The notes under the pieces: model-generated
Seen by the model: the letters and a program-made list of their open reading frames with translations, nothing else
What the model was told of the DNA's origin: nothing
Database searches by the model: none
In this document: positions 63,397 to 64,000 of the stretch, one piece after another
Position numbering within the stretch: the stretch's first letter is position 1
Layout of the letters: each line of letters starts with the position of its first letter
Assembly (NCBI RefSeq): GCF_000382485.1
Contig: NZ_AORY01000002.1
Coordinates: forward strand, 124,001 to 188,000
Reading direction: 5' to 3'
DNA: 64,000 bases
From: Sphingomonas sp. Mn802worker
GTDB taxonomy: Bacteria; Pseudomonadota; Alphaproteobacteria; Sphingomonadales; Sphingomonadaceae
Program-made: the position numbers and the translations under genes

Positions 63397-64000
63397 TTGC
63401 CCAAGCTGACGGCTCCTGCGGTTCGCAATGCGCCACCTGGACGCCACCATGACGGCGACGGTCTATACCTTAACGTTCAACCCGGCGGCGCACGTTCATG
63501 GGTGCTCCGAGTCCAAGCCGATGGCAAGCGTCGCGACATAGGGCTGGGCACTGCTGATCTGACACCTCGATCGACGGGGAAGGGCGAGAGCTCGCCAATC
63601 GACATTCCGCTTCTGCACCGCAAGCTGCTGACCCTGAGCGAGGCTCGGGAGAAAGCGCGCATGCTCCGCGAAGCGGCCAAGGCCGGGCTGGACCCCGTGC
63701 TTGAGCGTGACCGCGAGCGTCGCAGCATTCCTAAATTTCGAGAAGCAGCCAAGGGTGCGCACGCAGCCTGGAAGGATGGCCGCAAGGAGAAAGAAGCGGC
63801 TACCTTCCTGCGTTCTCTCGAGCTCCATGCCTATCCCGTTATTGGCGACATGCGAGTCGATGCCATCACCGCCGCCGACATTAGCAACGTCCTATCGCCT
63901 ATTTGGACCAGCAAGCCTGATATGGGTCGCAAGGTTCGGCAACGCATTGGTCGCGTGTTGAACTACGCGCACGCGAAGGGTTGGCGCCCTACCGAGGCCC
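63397..64000 (+). CDS. Tyrosine-type integrase, N-terminal part
   Basis: P4-like phage integrase, 201 residues visible, C-terminal catalytic domain outside the window. The N-terminal arm-binding domain (DUF4102 type) shows HHDGDGLYLNVQPGG, RSWVLRVQADGKRRDIGLG and LSEAREKARMLREAAKAGLDP; the core-binding domain begins WKDGRKEKEAATFLRSLE. The start is a TTG with AGGTGG seven bases upstream. It indicates an integrated element extending to the right. Confidence 0.9.
   Translation, partial: MPKLTAPAVRNAPPGRHHDGDGLYLNVQPGGARSWVLRVQADGKRRDIGLGTADLTPRSTGKGESSPIDIPLLHRKLLTLSEAREKARMLREAAKAGLDPVLERDRERRSIPKFREAAKGAHAAWKDGRKEKEAATFLRSLELHAYPVIGDMRVDAITAADISNVLSPIWTSKPDMGRKVRQRIGRVLNYAHAKGWRPTEA

Noticed and set aside
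1..64000. tRNA genes, CRISPR arrays, insertion sequences
   Set aside because: No cloverleaf-like TPsiC end with CCA, no regularly spaced direct repeats with unique spacers, and no transposase motif were found.

Overview
The window is a GC-rich chromosomal segment from an alphaproteobacterium of the Sphingomonas group. Evidence for this is the gene order around the replication origin (hemJ-hemE-oriC-ppsR-maf-aroE-coaE-dnaQ), the mnmE-mnmG-rsmG-parA-parB partition operon, sphingomonad-type small families (DUF6489, DUF3576, DUF1491, DUF983), a GTTC-N7-GTTC SOS box and clustered GANTC (CcrM-type) sites. It is gene-dense (about 65 genes), with many 4-base ATGA/GTGA/TTGA overlaps inside operons. 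I saw no rRNA, tRNA, CRISPR array or insertion sequence.

Left part (1-28 kb), accessory and envelope functions: a truncated SDR dehydrogenase; an osmoprotectant-type ABC transporter with permease and binding protein fused; a TonB-dependent receptor with a long Gly/Arg-rich insert; a formate-dehydrogenase-like molybdoenzyme with its FdhD sulfurtransferase; a coupled YqcI/YcgG (heme N-hydroxylase-like) and DUF1989 pair; lptB-rpoN; exported hydrolases (S10, amidohydrolase, tandem retropepsin, M20); three parts of the ligase-associated DNA-repair system (exonuclease, Lhr-like helicase, PdeM) without the ligase; a UbiH-type hydroxylase; FtsK.

Middle (28-48 kb), chromosome maintenance: DUF6489-mnmE-mnmG-rsmG-parA-parB on the plus strand with two parS palindromes, one spelling the first codons of mnmG and one inside the end of rsmG. 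Then come mostly minus-strand genes: holA-lptE-leuS-DUF3576, ribA and xth, lolA, a TerC-type membrane protein, rho, hemJ and hemE. Two hairpin-rich intergenic regions (43.6 and 45.4 kb) share a palindromic module.

Origin and right part (48.4-63.1 kb): the hemE/ppsR gap holds four DnaA-box-like sequences and six GANTC sites and is the likely oriC. Coding strand changes there. The right arm has ppsR, maf, aroE, coaE, dnaQ, hpf, ptsN, a thioesterase, DUF1491, a SleB-type hydrolase, SOS-box-preceded mmcB, an ankyrin protein, SCO, YcgN, a SprT-like peptidase and a class A PBP. A three-gene type III polyketide operon (synthase, methyltransferase, FAD oxidoreductase) follows.

Right edge (63.1-64 kb): a less GC-rich intergenic stretch with seven roughly helically spaced GTTC motifs, then the start of a tyrosine integrase that runs off the window, probably the edge of an integrated element.
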